Assembly (NCBI RefSeq): GCF_000769655.1
Contig: NZ_CP008887.1
Span: forward strand, 806,001-870,000
Direction of reading: 5' to 3'
DNA length: 64,000 bases
Source of the DNA: Thermococcus eurythermalis
GTDB lineage: Archaea; Methanobacteriota_B; Thermococci; Thermococcales; Thermococcaceae
Below the pieces are notes generated by a model. That model did no database searches. It was not told the DNA's origin and worked only from the letters and a program-made list of their open reading frames with translations. The translations under genes and the position numbers were made by a program. Below are positions 32,616 to 44,285 of the stretch, piece by piece. How positions within the stretch are numbered: the stretch's first letter is position 1; the number at the start of each line of letters is the position of its first letter.

Positions 32616-33514
32616 GGGTCGTCCCGCTCGCCTCTGAGAGCCTCGGCGTTAGGAGTCTCGCGACCTTCGTTGAAGCCGCAGGGGTAAAAATCATCATAGA
32701 CCCAGGCGTTGCCCTTGGGCCGAAGCGCTACGGCCTCCCGCCAGCGAAAATCGAGCTTGAGGCCCTGCAGAAGATGAGAAAGAAAGTCCAGGCCTACGCG
32801 AGGAAGGCGGACGTTGTTGCAATCTCGCACTACCACTACGACCACCACACGCCGTTCTTTGAAGGCCTCTACGAGAGCTCCAGCGAGGAGTACGCGAGAG
32901 AAATCTATACCGGGAAGCTGATTTTCACCAAGCACCCCAAGGAAAACATAAACTTCAGCCAGAGGAAGAGGGCCTGGGCCTTCCTGAAGAACGCTGAGCC
33001 GATAGCGAAAAAGATCGAGTTCGCCGACGGGAGGAGCTTCGACCTCGGTGGGCTTAAGCTGGAGTTCTCGCCAGCCGTTCCTCACGGGAGCGAGGGCTCA
33101 AGGCTCGGCTTCGTGGTGATGGTTCTTATAGACGACGGCTCGAAGAGGTTAATCCACGCCAGCGACATCCAGCTCCTCAACAGGAAGGCCGTCGAGTGGA
33201 TAATTGAGAAAGTTCCAGACATCTTAATAACCGGCGGGCCGCCTACATACCTTGGAAAGCGCGCCGAGGGGAGCTGGGAGACCGGCGTTAAGAACCTTAA
33301 CGAGATAATCCGCGAGACGGGGGCAAAGATAATCCTCGACCACCACATCGTGAGGGACAAAAACTATCCGAGGTTCTTCGACGAGCTTGAGAAGAGGCCG
33401 AAGACGTTTGCTGGCTTTGTGAATGTCGGGGACAGGCCGCTTGAGGCATACCGCAGGGAGCTCCACAAAATCGAGAAGGGCGAAGAGGTAGAGCTTCCCT
33501 TCAGGTTAAGTTGA
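32612..33514 (+). CDS. UPF0282 metallo-beta-lactamase-fold hydrolase
   Basis: A 300-residue protein with the metal motif SHYHYDHHTPF (a variant HxHxDH), an AVPHGSEGSRLGF segment, HASDIQ and a final LDHHIVRD. This pattern is typical of the archaeal UPF0282 family. The reaction is unknown. ATG 32612 overlaps the upstream stop and is served by GGGAGGGAATCGG. The 3' end overlaps the convergent SDR gene by 9 bp. Confidence 0.92.
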   Translation: MRVVPLASESLGVRSLATFVEAAGVKIIIDPGVALGPKRYGLPPAKIELEALQKMRKKVQAYARKADVVAISHYHYDHHTPFFEGLYESSSEEYAREIYTGKLIFTKHPKENINFSQRKRAWAFLKNAEPIAKKIEFADGRSFDLGGLKLEFSPAVPHGSEGSRLGFVVMVLIDDGSKRLIHASDIQLLNRKAVEWIIEKVPDILITGGPPTYLGKRAEGSWETGVKNLNEIIRETGAKIILDHHIVRDKNYPRFFDELEKRPKTFAGFVNVGDRPLEAYRRELHKIEKGEEVELPFRLS

Positions 33515-34303
33515 CAGAAAGCCGCCGTCCACGGGAATTACCGCGCCGTTGACGTAGCTCGCCAGGTCGCTCGCGAGAAAGAGCATCACCCTCGCCACCT
33601 CATCGGGTTCCCCAAAGCGTCCCATGGGGAGGCGGGCGTTGAAGTGGAAGGATATTCCCATCTTTTCCACGTTAAACTTCATTATCGCTTCCTTCTTGAG
33701 TTTCTTCACTCCTTCCGTCTCTATACCGCCCGGAACCACCACGTTTGTCCTGATCTTCTTCCCGTACTCCCTCGCTATCGCCCTCGTTAAGGCGACCACA
33801 CCGAGCTTGGCCGTATCGTAGTGAACCAAACCCCTCGCAAAGGGCAGGAAGGCCTCTATGGAGCTCACGTTGATTATCACGCCGCCCCTGTCCTTCCTCG
33901 CCCGGACGAAGTGCTGACACATCCAAAAGACGGAGTGGAGGTTTATCGCCATGACTTTCTCATAAAAGTCTTCGTCAACCTCAGTGAACTCCTTGAACCA
34001 GTAGACGCCGGCGTTGTTTATGAGGATGTCCGGCTCCCTTCCCCTCAGGGCTTCCCAGAGGAGGTCAATCTCGACCTTACGCGAGAGGTCAACGCGGTGG
34101 ACGTTAACCTCGACGCCGAACTCCTCTGCGAGCTCCTTGACCCCCTTCAGCCCGAACTCGTCTACGTCCACAAGCTCAAGGTCTGCCCCGGCCTCGGCGA
34201 ACCTCAGGGACGCTGCACGGCCAATTCCCGATGCTGCGCCCGTTATCAGGGCCCTCCTTCCCTTTAGGGAGATGAGTTCGGAAATGGGTTTCATCGCGGT
34301 CAT
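33506..34303 (-). CDS. Short-chain dehydrogenase/reductase
   Basis: A 265-residue classical SDR with the cofactor motif GAASGIGRA, the NNAG motif (LINNAGVYWF), the catalytic Ser in INVSSIEAF and the Tyr-x-x-x-Lys in VHYDTAKLG, then PGGIETEG. The acidic residue after the second strand (ELVDVDE) favours NAD(H). The substrate is not evident; sugars or polyols are common in this group. The ATG at 34303 is 9 bases upstream of a second in-frame ATG and lies just after AAATATTAAACC, so the true start is uncertain. Confidence 0.88.
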   Translation of the reverse strand: MTAMKPISELISLKGRRALITGAASGIGRAASLRFAEAGADLELVDVDEFGLKGVKELAEEFGVEVNVHRVDLSRKVEIDLLWEALRGREPDILINNAGVYWFKEFTEVDEDFYEKVMAINLHSVFWMCQHFVRARKDRGGVIINVSSIEAFLPFARGLVHYDTAKLGVVALTRAIAREYGKKIRTNVVVPGGIETEGVKKLKKEAIMKFNVEKMGISFHFNARLPMGRFGEPDEVARVMLFLASDLASYVNGAVIPVDGGFLST

Positions 34304-34391
34304 GGTTTAATATTTCGACGCTTCTTCCCATAAGGTTTGCCATTGGAAACCCTTAAATCGGATTGCACGGACTCTCAATCAGGTGATCGAT

Positions 34392-35564
34392 ATGAGAGAC
34401 TTCTACATCGCCCATGAGGAGGATATCAAAGCCGGAAAGACCACTGACGTTTACTTCATCAGGACGAAGAAAATCCTCGATGCGAAGGGCATCCACAGGA
34501 AGGTCTTCGCCGATGTGACCACCACATCTCTACCAAACGGCTGGAAGTGGGGGGTTTTAGCAGGAATCGAAGAGGTAGCGAAGCTCCTTGAGGGCCTGCC
34601 CGTGAACGTCTACGCGATGAGGGAAGGCACGATATTCCACCCCTACGAGCCGGTGCTCCAGATAGAGGGCTACTACGAGGAGTTCGGAATCTACGAGACT
34701 GCCCTGCTCGGAATGCTCAGCCAGGCGAGCGGAATAGCCACCGCCGCACTCAGGACGAAGATAGCGGCGGACTTCAAGCCTGTCTACTCCTTTGGCATAA
34801 GGCACATGCACCCGGCAATAGCACCTATGATTGACCGCTCGGCCTTCATAGGCGGCTGCGACGGCGTCTCAGGTGTCCTGGGTGCTGAGATGATAGGGGA
34901 GAAGCCCGTCGGGACGATGCCCCACGCGCTGATTCTCACCGTCGGCGACCAAGTGAAGGCATGGAAGTACTTCGACGAAGTGGTTGAGCCCGAAGTCCCG
35001 AGGACGGCTTTGGTTGACACGCTCTGCGATGAAAAGTTCGAGGCACTCATGGCGGCTGAAGCACTTGGAGAGAGGCTTGCGGCGGTGAGGCTCGACACTC
35101 CCAGCTCAAGGAGGGGCAGCTTCAGGAGGATAATCGAGGAAGTCCGCTGGGAGCTCGACCTGAGGGGCTACGAGCACGTTAAGATATTCGTGAGCGGCGG
35201 CCTCGACGAGGAGAAAATAAGGGAGATAGTGGACGTTGCAGACGCCTTCGGCGTCGGTGGCTCCATAGCTTCGGCGAAGCCCGTTGACTTCTCGCTTGAC
35301 ATAGTTGAGGTCGAAGGGAAGCCCATAACCAAGCGCGGCAAGCTCAGCGGAAGGAAGCAGGTCTACCGCTGTGAGAACGGCCACTACCACCGCGTCCCGG
35401 CGGATAAAAAGCTTGAGAAGTGCCCGATCTGCGGTGCCAAGGTCGAGCCGCTCCTTAAGCCGCTCATCGAGAACGGCGAAATAGTGGCAGAGTTACCAAA
35501 GGCACGTGAAATAAGGGAGTACGTGCTTGAGCAGGCGAAGAAGTTCGGGCTGAGCCTGGAGTGA
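34392..35564 (+). CDS. Nicotinate phosphoribosyltransferase
   Basis: A 390-residue type II phosphoribosyltransferase of the archaeal NAPRTase group: VYFIRTKKIL and VFADVTTTSLP at the start, GIRHMHPAIAPMIDR, FVSGGLDEEKIREIVD and GVGGSIASAKPVDFS. A C-terminal zinc-ribbon-like tail has Cys in VYRCENGHYH and CPICG. It makes nicotinate mononucleotide for NAD salvage. ATG 34392 follows AGGTGATCGAT; GTG at 34383 is part of that site. An AAACCCTTAAATCGG promoter lies at about 34348-34362. Confidence 0.92.
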   Translation: MRDFYIAHEEDIKAGKTTDVYFIRTKKILDAKGIHRKVFADVTTTSLPNGWKWGVLAGIEEVAKLLEGLPVNVYAMREGTIFHPYEPVLQIEGYYEEFGIYETALLGMLSQASGIATAALRTKIAADFKPVYSFGIRHMHPAIAPMIDRSAFIGGCDGVSGVLGAEMIGEKPVGTMPHALILTVGDQVKAWKYFDEVVEPEVPRTALVDTLCDEKFEALMAAEALGERLAAVRLDTPSSRRGSFRRIIEEVRWELDLRGYEHVKIFVSGGLDEEKIREIVDVADAFGVGGSIASAKPVDFSLDIVEVEGKPITKRGKLSGRKQVYRCENGHYHRVPADKKLEKCPICGAKVEPLLKPLIENGEIVAELPKAREIREYVLEQAKKFGLSLE

Positions 35565-35659
35565 GCTCTTTTTCTGTTCTTAGTCCTTATCTGTTCTTTC
35601 AAACTTTTTAGAACCTCTAGAAAAGCCAGCTCAACAATGAAGAGGAAAAAGAGAGGCCT

Positions 35660-35912
<253 letters not shown>

Positions 35913-35983
35913 CGGTTCAAAACAAGAATCTGTGGAAAATGGCATGAAAGAAAGCAGAGATGGATATAAAAAGACAGAGTGGG

Positions 35984-36514
35984 TCAGTAAAGACCCAGCT
36001 TTTTCTTGTACTCGGGGCTTATCCTGTCCGGCGTCCACGGCGGGTCGAAGGTTAGCTCGATTTCGGCGTCCTTAACACCGGGGATTTCGAGAACCTTGTC
36101 CTCAACCGCGCGAAGAATCCACATCGTGAGCGGACAGCCTGGGGTAGTCATAGTCATCTTGACGTAAACCGTCCTGTCGGGCCTTACTTTTACCTCGTAT
36201 ATGAGACCCAGGTTAACGACGTCGATGCCTATCTCGGGGTCAATAACTTCCTTGAGCTTCTCAAGAACCAGCTCTTCGCTCAGCTCGACGTTCTCCTCAG
36301 CCTTTACCTCCCTCTCGCGGTTTATCGTTATCGTGCCAACCCCCTCAAGCTTTCCAAGCTCGGAGTGGAGCTTTATCAGAACGTCGTCGATGTTGGGGGT
36401 GTCCTTCGCTAGGGTGACCGTAACGTTGCCCTTTTCGTCGACCTCGATGGATTTTACGAACTTCTCGTCAACTACCTTCCTGATGACGTTTTCAACCTCT
36501 TCCTTTGTTACCAT
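35984..36514 (-). CDS. MIP18/DUF59 iron-sulfur assembly factor
   Basis: A 176-residue protein. The C-terminal part (about 75-170) is a clear DUF59 domain: VIDPEIGIDVVNLGLIYEV, the reactive-Cys motif MTTPGCPLT, and FDPPWTPDRISPEYKKKLG. The N-terminal 70 residues look like a degenerate domain of the same fold (VRNVI-type helix, then VDEKGNVTVTLAKD). Relatives (SufT, CIA2/MIP18) help deliver Fe-S clusters to proteins. GGTGGTGATT precedes ATG 36514. Nearby ferredoxin and PP-loop genes fit Fe-S or sulfur chemistry, by inference. Confidence 0.87.
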   Translation of the reverse strand: MVTKEEVENVIRKVVDEKFVKSIEVDEKGNVTVTLAKDTPNIDDVLIKLHSELGKLEGVGTITINREREVKAEENVELSEELVLEKLKEVIDPEIGIDVVNLGLIYEVKVRPDRTVYVKMTMTTPGCPLTMWILRAVEDKVLEIPGVKDAEIELTFDPPWTPDRISPEYKKKLGLY

Positions 36515-36576
36515 AATCACCACCTGTGTGAAGTTCAGGACGACAGATTTAAACCTTTTGGGCCAGAAGTGGGTAA

Positions 36577-37317
36577 TCACCTGGACAGTATGTCGAATAT
36601 AAGGGCCTCCGCTATTTCCGGGGTTATTGCCCTGGCCCTGAGCTCGCGGAGGACGCGCTGTATCGCAAAGCGCTTGACGCCCGGTGCCCTCCTGAACGTC
36701 TTCCATAGGAGGGGGCAGCCGAACTTGAAGTCGTACTTCCCACCAATCAGCTCGATTATCTCAGCTTTGTCAAGGGCAAGAAAGGCGGGAAAGTTCAGGA
36801 CTACCAGATCGTCTTTTTTGTAGATTGAGATAAGGCCGGAGCTCAGCAGGTCGCCCGTCGCGAGAATTCTTACGCCAAGTTCCTTCACCTTCCTCTCAAC
36901 GGCTTCCATAATCATTGAGTGACAGCGGCCGCATATCGGGGCGCCCTTGTTCATCTGCTCGGTTATCGCCTCAAGGTAGCCGGGGACTTCCACAAGAACC
37001 GCGCCGTGCCCCATGGCTTTCTCGATGACCTGCTCCTTCATCTGGGGGAGCTTTGCCATAATCGGAACAACCTCAAAGCCGGCCCAGCGGAGGATTTTCA
37101 GCGTGGCCGTGCTGTCCGAACCGCCGGAGAAGGCGAGGGCTATCTTAACGTCTATCGGCGAGCGGTCGAACTCCGTTCCGCAGAGGCGGTACTCTATCAG
37201 GGCCTTCATGCGGGAATAGGCTTTCTCTCCAATTTCTCCCCTAACCCGTTCAAGGGCCTCAAGGTTGTACTCAAGGCGGTAGCGCTTGACGAAGTCGTCT
37301 CCAACGGGTCTAATCAT
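36577..37317 (-). CDS. PP-loop ATPase (tRNA thiolation or ExsB-like)
   Basis: A 246-residue PP-loop pyrophosphatase with SGGSDSTATLKIL as the ATP-binding loop. Cysteines in APICGRCHSMI and FGCPLL could bind metal or carry sulfur, as in tRNA-thiolating enzymes. The exact target is not evident. The start is placed at ATG 37317, because a TATA box (AATTTAATAAACC on the minus strand) lies about 30 bp upstream, leaving room only for this start; an ATG at 37356 would lie within or before the promoter. Confidence 0.8.
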   Translation of the reverse strand: MIRPVGDDFVKRYRLEYNLEALERVRGEIGEKAYSRMKALIEYRLCGTEFDRSPIDVKIALAFSGGSDSTATLKILRWAGFEVVPIMAKLPQMKEQVIEKAMGHGAVLVEVPGYLEAITEQMNKGAPICGRCHSMIMEAVERKVKELGVRILATGDLLSSGLISIYKKDDLVVLNFPAFLALDKAEIIELIGGKYDFKFGCPLLWKTFRRAPGVKRFAIQRVLRELRARAITPEIAEALIFDILSR

Positions 37318-37426
37318 CGGAGGCGCGTAAGAGTGGTGGTTTATTAAATTTGCCACTTCTGGGAAAACCTTAAAAGAGGCCCACCCTAACCCCGTTTACG
37401 AACAAAAAATCCTTCTGGAGGGATTC

Positions 37427-38485
37427 ATGATGAGGGAGATAGTGGAGAGGGTTAAGGAGAAGACGAGCATTCCCGTTTACGAGAGGACGATTGAGAACGT
37501 TCTGAGCGCCATCATGGCGAGCGGAGACGTCTGGCGCATCGTTGACCTCAGCGAGGAGCCGCTTCCGCTCGTGGTCGCGGTCATCACCGCCCTTCACGAG
37601 CTCGGCTACGTGGCCTTCGACGGCCCGAACGTCGTTCTCACCGAGAGCGGAAAGAGTCTGGTAGAGAAGTATGGAATCGGACCGAGGAGGGACTACACCT
37701 GCTCCCACTGCCAGGGCAAGACCGTCGAGCTCTCAGCTTTCAGCGACCTCCTTGAGGAGTTCAAGGAGATAGTCAAGGACAGGCCGCAGCCCAAGCACGA
37801 CTTCGACCAGGCCTACGTCACCCCTGAGACCACCGTCGCCAGGATAGCCCTCATGCACACACGCGGCGACCTTGAGAACAAGGAGGTCTTCGTCCTGGGC
37901 GACGACGACCTCACCAGCATAGCCCTCATGCTCAGCGGCCTTCCGAAGAGGATAGCGGTCCTCGACATAGACGAGCGCCTCGTCAAGTTCATCGAGAAGA
38001 CCGCCGACGAGCTCGGCTACGAGAACATCGAGATGTTCACCTTCGACCTCCGCGAGCCGCTCCCGGACTACGCGCTCCACAAGTTCGACACCTTCATCAC
38101 CGACCCGCCCGAGACCGTCGAGGCCATAAGGGCCTTCGTTGGAAGGGGCATAGCGACGCTCAAAGGTCCCGGCTGCGCCGGTTACTTCGGCATAACCAGG
38201 AGAGAGAGCTCGCTCAACAAGTGGCGTGAGATTCAGAGGCTCCTCATTGACGAGTTCAACGTCGTCATAACCGACATCATCAGGAACTTCAACGAGTACG
38301 TCAACTGGGGCTACGAGGAAGAAACGCGCGCCTGGAAGCTCCTCCCGGTCAAGGTCAAGCCGTCCTACAACTGGTACAAGAGCTACATGTTCAGGATTCA
38401 GACCCTCGAGGGCTCAAAGGGATTCGAGGACAGGATTACCGTCGGGGACGAGCTCTACAACGACGAGGAAGCCTCGACCACCTGA
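37427..38485 (+). CDS. bpsA: N4-bis(aminopropyl)spermidine synthase
   Basis: A 352-residue branched-chain polyamine synthase. A winged-helix-like N terminus (about 1-85) is followed by CSHCQGKTVEL, the cofactor-binding VFVLGDDDLTSIAL and the catalytic ITDPPETVEAI, then a C-terminal acidic tail. The enzyme adds two aminopropyl groups to spermidine, giving the quaternary-branched polyamine needed for growth at high temperature in Thermococcus. GGAGG at 37417-37421 serves ATG 37427 or the adjacent 37430. It diverges from the PP-loop gene. Confidence 0.95.
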   Translation: MMREIVERVKEKTSIPVYERTIENVLSAIMASGDVWRIVDLSEEPLPLVVAVITALHELGYVAFDGPNVVLTESGKSLVEKYGIGPRRDYTCSHCQGKTVELSAFSDLLEEFKEIVKDRPQPKHDFDQAYVTPETTVARIALMHTRGDLENKEVFVLGDDDLTSIALMLSGLPKRIAVLDIDERLVKFIEKTADELGYENIEMFTFDLREPLPDYALHKFDTFITDPPETVEAIRAFVGRGIATLKGPGCAGYFGITRRESSLNKWREIQRLLIDEFNVVITDIIRNFNEYVNWGYEEETRAWKLLPVKVKPSYNWYKSYMFRIQTLEGSKGFEDRITVGDELYNDEEASTT

Positions 38486-38531
38486 TTTTTCCTGTTCCTT
38501 TTCTCTTAAATTGGAGAAAAAATAAGCGAAA

Positions 38532-40274
38532 TCAGCGTTTCTTCCAGACTGCCACTGCTATCAAAATCAGTACAACTGCAACGGCGACGTATGTGTAGTT
38601 TGTGCTCTTCCCATGCTCCATGGCAACTGCCTTGAATCCGCTTACCTTCTTTGCGGTTATTGAGAGCGGGTGCTGTGAAGGATATATCACGACGTAACCG
38701 TCCAGGCCGCCGACTTCCGCGCTGTCAGTTGAATTGCCGATGTACAGCGCGTCCTTCACGAGAATGAACGTCGCGTTGGCCAGCTTCACGGCGTCTCCAC
38801 TCACCTCAGGCTTCGGTATCTCGGCGTAGAGCAGGTCTCTGAGGAACTGGACGCCCTTCTCGTACATCTGGCTCTCAGTAAGCCCCGCCTCCTGGAGCGC
38901 CCAGACGGCCTTCGCCGTTGAGGTAATTCCCGCCACCGAACCCTGGGTGTATGGGAACGCCCCATTCGGGTATTGCCTCTCCTTCAGGACTTCAAGGGTC
39001 TCGTTTAGCTCATTCTCCATTCCGAATTCTTTGAAGACGATAACCGCGTAAGCGAAGTAGTAGGTGGGGGTGTTGTAGTAGACGGGGTTTCCTGTTCGGG
39101 GGTCGGCAGTGGTGAGCATCCATGTAAGGTTCTCGCTGAGGTAGCGGAGCGAAAGCTCGTAGTCGTAGCTAACGTTGAGTGTCTTAAGCACCCAGACGAC
39201 GTATTCGGTGTTATAGAAGTCCTTCCAGACTCCGTTTTTGCCCATTGAGAGGAGGTAACTGACTTCCCTGCTGTAGTCCTTCCCGAGAGCGGCCTTGACC
39301 CTCGCGAGCTCTGCCACCTGCCAGGGGAGCAGGTCGGAGATGTTTGAGGGCAACTTGGGGGTTAGGTTGCAGGTCAGGTAGTAATCCGCGAGGATGACCT
39401 TCTCCCATTCGGTTGTGGGCGTGATTTTCGAGATGTAGGGGCATGCTTCATGCTGGAGGCCATTGAAGCCCCGGATTTTAGAAACGCTGACCAGGTCGAG
39501 GGCGCGGTAGTGGAGCGTTCCCCAGAAGCCGAAGTGCTGTCTCCTGAGGAGTTCCTGCAGGTATTTTTCATCTCTCGTCGCGTAGAGGGCCATCGCCACC
39601 GCGACCGTTGAGTTGAACTCTCCACTGAGCGTGACTTTTTCCCCGAGATAAGCCAGGGCAAACGCCCTGTAGGCCTTTAGCTCTCCCTCAGCTTCCATCT
39701 CCTTCAGCTCTTTCTTCTTTCCTAGCGCCATGTAGCCGAATATCCCCTCAGCCTTGGTCTTGGGTTCTTTGTCCATAAGCCAGCCCTGAGCCCGCTCGAT
39801 GGCTTCTTCGACCTGCTCCCTGAAGCCGGGGAGCTTTTCGTCGAGGTAGCCACCCTCCAGAAACTCCTTAAGGGCAATAAGGGAAAGGGCAGTACCAGTA
39901 TAGTCCTCCCACGAGCCGTCCGGCTTCTGCTTGTAGATGAGCCAGTAGGCGGCGCTGTTCAGGGTCGCGTTGTACCTTCCCCTGGCTATCCTTTCGCCCC
40001 TCATGAGGGCCATCATCGCCATGGCGGTGTACTTGGCCTCGTGCTCCTCTCCGTACTTGTAGCCCCACGAGTCGAAGGGCGTTCTTATCGCCATCAGCCA
40101 CTCGCACCCCTCAAGGACTTCGGCGTGGTTCCCGGTCTCGTAAAGGGCAATAACAGAGAAGGCAGTGTCCGGGACGGTCGGATTGTAGAGGTACGGCTCG
40201 ATTTTAGCGCCCGCGAGGGGGATTGATGAGAGGGTGAGCATGAAGAGGAACACCGCTACAAGAACCCGCTTCAT
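38532..40274 (-). CDS. Secreted alpha/alpha-toroid repeat protein with C-terminal anchor
   Basis: A 580-residue exported protein. It has a signal peptide (about 1-24, VFLFMLTLSSIPLAGA), then repeated helix-hairpin units of the prenyltransferase/squalene-cyclase toroid type (WLIYKQKPDGSWEDYTGTAL, and ERQYPNGAFPYTQG near the end). A C-terminal membrane segment (YTYVAVAVVLILIAVAVW) ends in basic residues. Catalytic Asp motifs of squalene cyclases are absent, so it is more likely a structural or binding protein on the cell surface. ATG 40274 follows GAGGTGATACGC. Confidence 0.75.
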   Translation of the reverse strand: MKRVLVAVFLFMLTLSSIPLAGAKIEPYLYNPTVPDTAFSVIALYETGNHAEVLEGCEWLMAIRTPFDSWGYKYGEEHEAKYTAMAMMALMRGERIARGRYNATLNSAAYWLIYKQKPDGSWEDYTGTALSLIALKEFLEGGYLDEKLPGFREQVEEAIERAQGWLMDKEPKTKAEGIFGYMALGKKKELKEMEAEGELKAYRAFALAYLGEKVTLSGEFNSTVAVAMALYATRDEKYLQELLRRQHFGFWGTLHYRALDLVSVSKIRGFNGLQHEACPYISKITPTTEWEKVILADYYLTCNLTPKLPSNISDLLPWQVAELARVKAALGKDYSREVSYLLSMGKNGVWKDFYNTEYVVWVLKTLNVSYDYELSLRYLSENLTWMLTTADPRTGNPVYYNTPTYYFAYAVIVFKEFGMENELNETLEVLKERQYPNGAFPYTQGSVAGITSTAKAVWALQEAGLTESQMYEKGVQFLRDLLYAEIPKPEVSGDAVKLANATFILVKDALYIGNSTDSAEVGGLDGYVVIYPSQHPLSITAKKVSGFKAVAMEHGKSTNYTYVAVAVVLILIAVAVWKKR

Positions 40275-40313
40275 GCGTATCACCTCAAAAAAGAGAGAAT
40301 GGGGGGTTAAAAA

Positions 40314-42436
<2,123 letters not shown>

Positions 42437-42807
42437 TACATGGTTATCATTGCTCTTTATTTTGGTGGTATTGTGTGATGGGCTGTTTCCCGTCCTTGCT
42501 TTATCGTAACACATTCACTAATTTGGTAGGACTATATGCCCATGTGCTAAATATCCATTATTAGAGCGAGTATGTAACATGTTGGAAAATTTTTAGTGAT
42601 TTGGGCATGGTTCAGCAGAGCTCTTTAATTTTTCGGTCTCTCTGCAGAGCGACGACCAACAATGTCGAATTGTTTTTTGGAATTACTCCAGAAGTGGGCC
42701 CCCTGAGATGTAGCATATTCAACGGCATGACACCTTCAGTTACGGAGCCGGGGAGCGAAAGAAGAGAGCAAAACTTATAAGGCCTCAGCTGGTTATCCCC
42801 TCGGGGT

Positions 42808-42885
42808 GGGCCGGTAGCTCAGCCTGGTTAGAGCGCGGGGCTTTTAACCCCGTGGCCGCGGGTTCGAATCCCGCCCGGCCCGCCA
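42808..42885 (+). tRNA. tRNA-Lys (TTT)
   Basis: It folds with acceptor stem GGGCCGG/CCGGCCC, D arm TAGCTCAGCCTGGTTAGAGC, and anticodon stem CGGGG/CCCCG with loop CTTTTAA, giving anticodon TTT. The T loop is TTCGAAT and CCA is encoded. No intron. A TATA box (AAACTTATAAGG) lies at about 42772-42783. A long structured repeat begins a few bases after its 3' end. Confidence 0.96.
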
Positions 42886-42888
42886 TCA

Positions 42889-44245
42889 GCCCTTGCTTCG
42901 CAAGCGCTGGCGGAAGATGATGTGCCTTTTTAAGAGTGCAAGGTTTAGAGTGGGTTTTTATTAGGGTTGTTTCACTTCAGAGTGTTTCGCTCTAAGGAGG
43001 CGCCCTTTGGGCGCTGATAGGATGCTGAAACGACTTCAAGGGGTTTTATCGTAGTGTTAAACCCAGTATGAACTTGCTTTTCCATTAGTGCACGGCTGTT
43101 TTCTGTTCTTTGGTGAGAAGGACGCTCATTTCGCCAGCCTTTCTTAAAGGCTGTTGCAAAGTTTCATCAAGGTTTGTGATTCTCTTTTGAGTTGCTGTTC
43201 TTTGAGTGGATTTCTCATTGATTGCTCCTGTGGAAAGGTGAATTTCTCTAAGGGCGTCTTTTAACAAGGGGTTCAAGCTTTTAGGCGCTCCTTTGGAGCG
43301 CGGTTTAAGTAGAACTTAAGAAGAAAGTCTAAGTCATCAAGTGAATTCAGGCTTCTACCGACCAGCTTGGTTTTGAAATCATGTTACATAGGAGCTTTGA
43401 AGGGGAATCACGAGCTTTTGGTGAAGCTTTTTCCAAAAGCTTCCTGCGCAAGCGCTGGCGGAAAAGCGAGTGCCATTTTAAAATTGCTAGGCTTTTAATG
43501 TGGGTTTCTGTTTAGCCTGCTCATTTGCTAGTGTTTCACTGTAGGAAAGCGCCCTTCGGGCGCCAAAATGAATTTGAAACTGCTTGAGGGTGCTTGTTTG
43601 GAGAATAAACTCGCTTGAGAACTGCCAAAACCTATTGGTGCACAGCTGATTTTTGCTCGTTGATGAGGGGGCAATCTTTTGGTCAAGCTTTCTTAAAGCT
43701 TGTTCGCCTTCGCGAAGTTTGATCAAGGTTTGTGATTCTTTTCTGAAGTGTTCACTCTGGGAATGTTTGCACTTTCTTAGGGTTCTGGAAGTTTGGAATT
43801 CCAACGTTCAAAGACACCTGCATGAGGGTTTATCATTACTCGCGCTCCTCCGGAGCGCTTTCAAAGAGAAACCTTTTTCGAGTTATTATTGAATAAGGAA
43901 TTCTCTGCAGAAAGCCCCCTTGAAAGCGCAAACACTCGCAAGAGCCCTCTACAGGAGTCACTAACTTTGATGAAACTTTGCCTAGCAAAGTTTCAGCGCT
44001 GGCGGAAAAGTGTTGTGCTTTTTTGAAGGTTTAAAACTTAGGGGGTTTTACTCGAAGTGCTCTTTTGCGAGTGTTTCACTTCCTCACGGCGTCCTTTGGA
44101 CGCCAATAATGGGGTTGGAAACTGTTTGAGAGTGCTTGTTTAAAGAATAAACTCGCTTGAAGGTTTATGACTTTTTTAGCGCACGATTGACTTTCTGCCA
44201 GTTAGATGAGAGCTTTTCGCAAGAAAAATTTTGGGAAAGCCTTTT
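42889..44245. repeat. Three degenerate ~546-bp repeats rich in hairpins
   Basis: The motif GCGCTGGCGGAA occurs at 42904, 43452 and 43996, spaced 548 and 544 bp. Each copy is preceded by a small hairpin (CTTGC-TTC-GCAAG in copy 1, AACTTTG-CCTAG-CAAAGTT in copy 3). About 95 bp later each has a strong hairpin whose arms differ but still pair: GCGCCCTTTGGGCGC, GCGCCCTTCGGGCGC and GGCGTCCTTTGGACGCC. Copies 1 and 2 also share a TTTCTTAAAG hairpin, an AAGGTTTGTGATTCT block and a late hairpin (GGCGCTCCTTTGGAGCGC versus GCGCTCCTCCGGAGCGC). Copy 3 is cut at about 44245 by the ATPase cassette. No CRISPR-like spacing is present. Minus-strand frames exist but are not convincing genes. Confidence 0.8.
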
Positions 44246-44284
44246 AACTTGCAGGGGTGCAAGTTACTTGTGGGGGTGCAAGTT
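44246..44284. repeat. Tandem palindromes ahead of ATPase gene
   Basis: AACTTGCAGGGGTGCAAGTT at 44246-44265 is a 7+7 palindrome. A second, slightly changed copy (ACTTGTGGGGGTGCAAGTT) follows at 44266-44284 and ends one base before the ATG at 44286. A third copy lies at the 3' end of the gene at 45367-45386. Confidence 0.75.
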
Positions 44285-44285
44285 A

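Noticed and set aside
43085-43804. Minus-strand frames of 63 and 105 codons within the 546-bp repeats
   Set aside because: The frames are not kept at matching positions between repeat copies, and the variation follows hairpin pairing rather than codons, so they are treated as chance frames in a structured repeat.
42889-44245. Possible CRISPR array
   Set aside because: The repeats are about 546 bp and diverged, with no short identical repeats or uniform spacers. No cas genes occur in the window.
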